From the NCBI GenBank assembly GCA_045126355.1, contig JBGVOE010000097.1, positions 1 to 17,402 of the forward strand: a stretch of 17,402 nt of DNA, given 5' to 3'. The position numbers and the translations under genes are program-made. How positions within the stretch are numbered: position 1 is the first letter of the stretch; each line of letters starts with the position of its first letter. This document shows positions 15,192 through 17,402 of the stretch, one piece after another. Under the pieces are notes generated by a model. The model made no database searches. It was not told where the DNA came from and was given only the letters and a program-made list of their open reading frames with translations. Source of the stretch: CAZSIA01 sp045126355. GTDB taxonomy: Bacteria > Bacillota_I > Bacilli_A > Acholeplasmatales > Anaeroplasmataceae.

Positions 15192-15707
15192 TTAATTAAC
15201 TTTTTTTATAATATAAAATTTCTCTTTATAACTATCATATAATCCAATTACTTTTTTATTATTATAATCCTCAGGAATAAATTTAGAAAATAAATAATTA
15301 GAAAAATAAGGATTTGTATCAACATTTTTTCTAACACCATTATCTAAAATATTAACAGTATAATAAATAGCACCTTTATAAGCATATGATGTAGAAAATC
15401 TACCTAGCACTACTTCATATGCATTAAAATTTTGATAATTTTTTAATAAATATCTATTTTTATTTAAGTAGAAAAGAATAGCGACAAAAATAAATAAACC
15501 AATAAATAGCATCCAAAAAAACCATATCAAAAATCCCATTCCAACTAACTCAAAGCTATCTATAATAACCGCAAAAGGCACAAGCAATGAAACACCCGCA
15601 ATTAAAAGCCAAGCGTATAAAAGTATTATAATCTGATTCTTTCTCCAATTATATTCAACGCTTTCTTTAATTTCTTCAATTGTAATATTATTTTTCATTA
15701 CATTCAT
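15192..15707 (-). CDS. Hypothetical two-TM membrane protein
   Basis: A 171-residue protein I do not recognise. Two strongly hydrophobic segments (about 24-47 and 54-82) form a hairpin. A C-terminal domain of about 85 residues is rich in beta-type residues (YEVVLGRFSTSYAYKGAIYY, NKKVIGLYDSYKEKFYIIKK), loosely recalling small membrane proteins with a DUF3592-like cytoplasmic sheet. It may start at 15707 or three codons later at 15698; neither has a strong ribosome site. It lies 48 bases after the lipoprotein gene with no terminator between and 23 bases before the 116-aa gene, so the three are probably cotranscribed. The function is unknown. Confidence 0.75.
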   Translation of the reverse strand: MNVMKNNITIEEIKESVEYNWRKNQIIILLYAWLLIAGVSLLVPFAVIIDSFELVGMGFLIWFFWMLFIGLFIFVAILFYLNKNRYLLKNYQNFNAYEVVLGRFSTSYAYKGAIYYTVNILDNGVRKNVDTNPYFSNYLFSKFIPEDYNNKKVIGLYDSYKEKFYIIKKVN

Positions 15708-15755
15708 CTCTACTCTCTATAAATAATCATAATCAATATGCTAAAACTTTATGAA

Positions 15756-17204
15756 TTATTTAATTTCAATAACTTCATCTATACATATTATTCTTTCAAT
15801 ATTTGTATTAAGATATAATGTATCAGAATAATATTTTGTAAGTTCCAACCATTCTTTTGCTGTACCACCAAAATCTAATTCTTTTAATGAAGTACATCCT
15901 TCAAAAACATATGCACCTATTTTTTCTAAATTTCCACTAATATAAACATATTTAAGGTTTTCGCAGTTTGAGAATGTATAATTTTCAAGATATTTTAAAT
16001 TACTTGGTAATTTTACTTCTTCTAACATTTTACAACCAAAAAAAGCAGCCTTACCAATTTCACTACACGAATCAGGAATACTTATTTTTCTTAAATTAGT
16101 ACCTTTAGCAAAAGCATATTTTCCAATTTTTAAAATTGTATCTGGTAAATATATTTCAAATGGAAAATCTATTAAAGCATAACTTGAAGAATAATCACTA
16201 AAAAGATAAACACCTTCAGATACTTGTGATACATTATATCCATTGACCTTACTTGAAACAATATTTATTGTTGAGTTTGAAGAACCTAGATCATAAAGTT
16301 CATATTCATTACTATCTTTAATTTGTTTATAATGTAGTCCTATAGTAGAGTTTTCATCTAAAACTTGCGGTGTATATGAGGCCAAAATGTTACTTATTGG
16401 TTGGTCTTTAACTAAATCCTTTTTAACCATTAAAAGTTTTATTTCATTTTCATATTCTAATGTATTATAAATAAAATCTCCTTCTTCATCATATAAATAA
16501 TTCTTATATAGTTTTCCTTCTTCATCTATCAAACACATTAAATTATCAACCATTGTTTCTTTTAATCCGAATGTACTATAAGGATAAGCAATATATTTAT
16601 CTTCAAAATAATCAATTACAAAATTTTTAATTGTGCCATCATTGTTATACACTTCTTTAATAATTTTATAACCATTTATATCATAACTAGATATAACTTC
16701 AAAATAATCCTTATAAGCATTAATTTCGTATTTTGCTGACTCACCAGTTGAAGGAATTTGCCAATCAAAAATAATATTTGTACAATCATTACCATATTTT
16801 TCTTTATATACATAATGAAATTCAGGATATTCATATTCAACAACAAACTCATCATTAAACGATTGATAACTAACCATGCCGCTATATTCAGGATGTATTA
16901 TAATCCAATAATTATCACTAACAATATATGTATAATCACTTATAGTTAATTTATATTCACCATCAACATATTCTCCATTTTTAAATTCTTCCTTCTTAGG
17001 TAATTTATAATGAAAGTTTTCAGCATTTGGCGCATAAAAAAGATAATTTTTAAATTGTATTCCTATAAATCCTTTCGAATTAAAATCACTAAAATTAACA
17101 GGTGATAATAATTGATCATTCATATTTGAAATATCAATTTCTTTTTTTGTATCACATGAACATAATATTAAAGTTACCAAAAGTAATATAATTATTCTTT
17201 TCAT
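15756..17204 (-). CDS. BspA-type leucine-rich-repeat lipoprotein
   Basis: Predicted surface lipoprotein of 482 residues. The N-terminus MKRIIILLLVTLILCSC is a short lipoprotein signal with a lipobox-like LCS before C17. A long central part (about 20-325) is rich in Y, D and E strands and unrecognised. The C-terminal part (about 340-482) holds BspA-like LRR_5 repeats: LPDTILKIGKYAFAKGTNLR, ISIPDSCSEIGKAAFFGC, VKLPSNLKYLENYTFSNC and ISGNLEKIGAYVFEGC. It ends with FGGTAKEWLEL and IICIDEV, the usual terminal GT..eW.....C.dg block, so the end is complete. The start at 17204 is chosen over 17219 because it gives a standard signal peptide. BspA repeats occur on surface proteins of gut and oral bacteria and often bind host or matrix proteins; the ligand here is unknown. 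Confidence 0.85.
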   Translation of the reverse strand: MKRIIILLLVTLILCSCDTKKEIDISNMNDQLLSPVNFSDFNSKGFIGIQFKNYLFYAPNAENFHYKLPKKEEFKNGEYVDGEYKLTISDYTYIVSDNYWIIIHPEYSGMVSYQSFNDEFVVEYEYPEFHYVYKEKYGNDCTNIIFDWQIPSTGESAKYEINAYKDYFEVISSYDINGYKIIKEVYNNDGTIKNFVIDYFEDKYIAYPYSTFGLKETMVDNLMCLIDEEGKLYKNYLYDEEGDFIYNTLEYENEIKLLMVKKDLVKDQPISNILASYTPQVLDENSTIGLHYKQIKDSNEYELYDLGSSNSTINIVSSKVNGYNVSQVSEGVYLFSDYSSSYALIDFPFEIYLPDTILKIGKYAFAKGTNLRKISIPDSCSEIGKAAFFGCKMLEEVKLPSNLKYLENYTFSNCENLKYVYISGNLEKIGAYVFEGCTSLKELDFGGTAKEWLELTKYYSDTLYLNTNIERIICIDEVIEIK

Positions 17205-17232
17205 AAATCCCACATCCATCTCTTACACATTA

Positions 17233-17259
17233 ATTATACATTAATTTCTATAAATTAAT
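17233..17259 (-). promoter_or_regulatory. Promoter with inverted repeat upstream of the lipoprotein gene
   Basis: TATAAT (17238-17233) on the minus strand lies about 30 bases before the start codon; no good -35 is seen. Next to it the inverted repeat ATTAATTT, CTAT, AAATTAAT (17240-17259) fills most of the -35 to -10 interval. A bound protein there would block or shape the promoter, but the repeat is all A-T and could be chance. Confidence 0.4.
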
Positions 17260-17278
17260 ACGATATATTAAATAAGCG

Positions 17279-17365
17279 TGTATGTTAGTATAACACTATA
17301 AATAACTATGTATGTTTTACACAACAAACTTTCAATGTATGTTGCTACAAATAACTATATATGTA
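17279..17365. repeat. Short direct repeats upstream of the lipoprotein promoter
   Basis: TGTATGTT occurs at 17279-17286, 17309-17316 and 17336-17343, with a variant TATATGTA at 17358-17365. The spacings are 30, 27 and 22 bases. The second and fourth copies are embedded in a longer near-repeat, CTATAAATAACTATGTATGT (17296-17315) and CTACAAATAACTATATATGT (17345-17364), differing at two positions. They lie 75-160 bases upstream of the lipoprotein start. They could be regulator sites or part of a repeat running beyond the window. Confidence 0.5.
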
Positions 17366-17402
17366 AAAAGGATGGTATTACAAAGCCTATTTTAGCTTGT
17401 TA

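Noticed and set aside
16758..16949. A 63-codon plus-strand open frame inside the lipoprotein gene
   Set aside because: Antisense to a recognised gene, isoleucine-rich because it mirrors AT-rich codons, and without a Shine-Dalgarno.
1..17402. CRISPR array, tRNA, rRNA or riboswitch
   Set aside because: I saw no regularly spaced long repeats, no cloverleaf-like segment and no long structured leader; intergenic gaps are all under about 220 bases.

Overview
The window is very AT-rich. Its gene content points to a low-GC Bacilli lineage near the Erysipelotrichia/Mollicutes border: a Bacillus-like gerM-rdgB-ysnB gene order, an orphan spoIIIAH, S21, HU, an Sfp-type phosphopantetheinyl transferase, BspA-type surface repeats and an ankyrin protein. 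All tryptophans I checked use TGG, so the standard bacterial code fits. None of the 16 readable stop codons is TGA (12 TAA, 4 TAG). Species-level placement is inference.

Left edge (1-1260): the last 53 codons of an IS110-family transposase with its own terminator, then, on the minus strand, rpsU with a clear promoter, Shine-Dalgarno and terminator, followed by the Sfp-type transferase gene.

Sporulation-related block (1320-6950, all minus): in transcription order gerM, rdgB, ysnB, a 1036-aa TPR protein with degenerate GGDEF and EAL domains, and spoIIIAH. In Bacillus subtilis, GerM and SpoIIIAH work together in the SpoIIQ-SpoIIIAH channel between mother cell and forespore, and gerM lies next to rph-ysnA-ysnB. 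Here rph is missing and spoIIIAH is detached from the rest of the spoIIIA operon. A terminator isolates gerM. rdgB, ysnB and the TPR gene form a tight operon. sigma-E-like promoters can be drawn before both spoIIIAH and gerM.

Middle (6940-13620): a divergent CPBP-family membrane protease gene (plus), then minus-strand genes for an ankyrin-repeat protein, HU, and a 1453-aa SNF2-type ATPase with a Tudor-like N-terminus and a SWIM zinc motif.

Right part (13630-17402, minus): an HTH-Panacea (DUF4065/SocA-like) regulator of the type II antitoxin class without a recognisable toxin and lacking the MqsA-type zinc cysteines, preceded by a perfect 14-bp palindrome. Upstream of it is a separately terminated three-gene unit: a BspA-type leucine-rich-repeat lipoprotein, a two-TM protein and a 116-aa soluble protein, neither of the last two recognised. 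A family of short direct repeats lies upstream of the lipoprotein gene at the window edge.

The candidates most worth following up are the degenerate cyclic-di-GMP-type protein embedded in the sporulation block, and the orphan Panacea regulator beside the unknown three-gene surface cassette.
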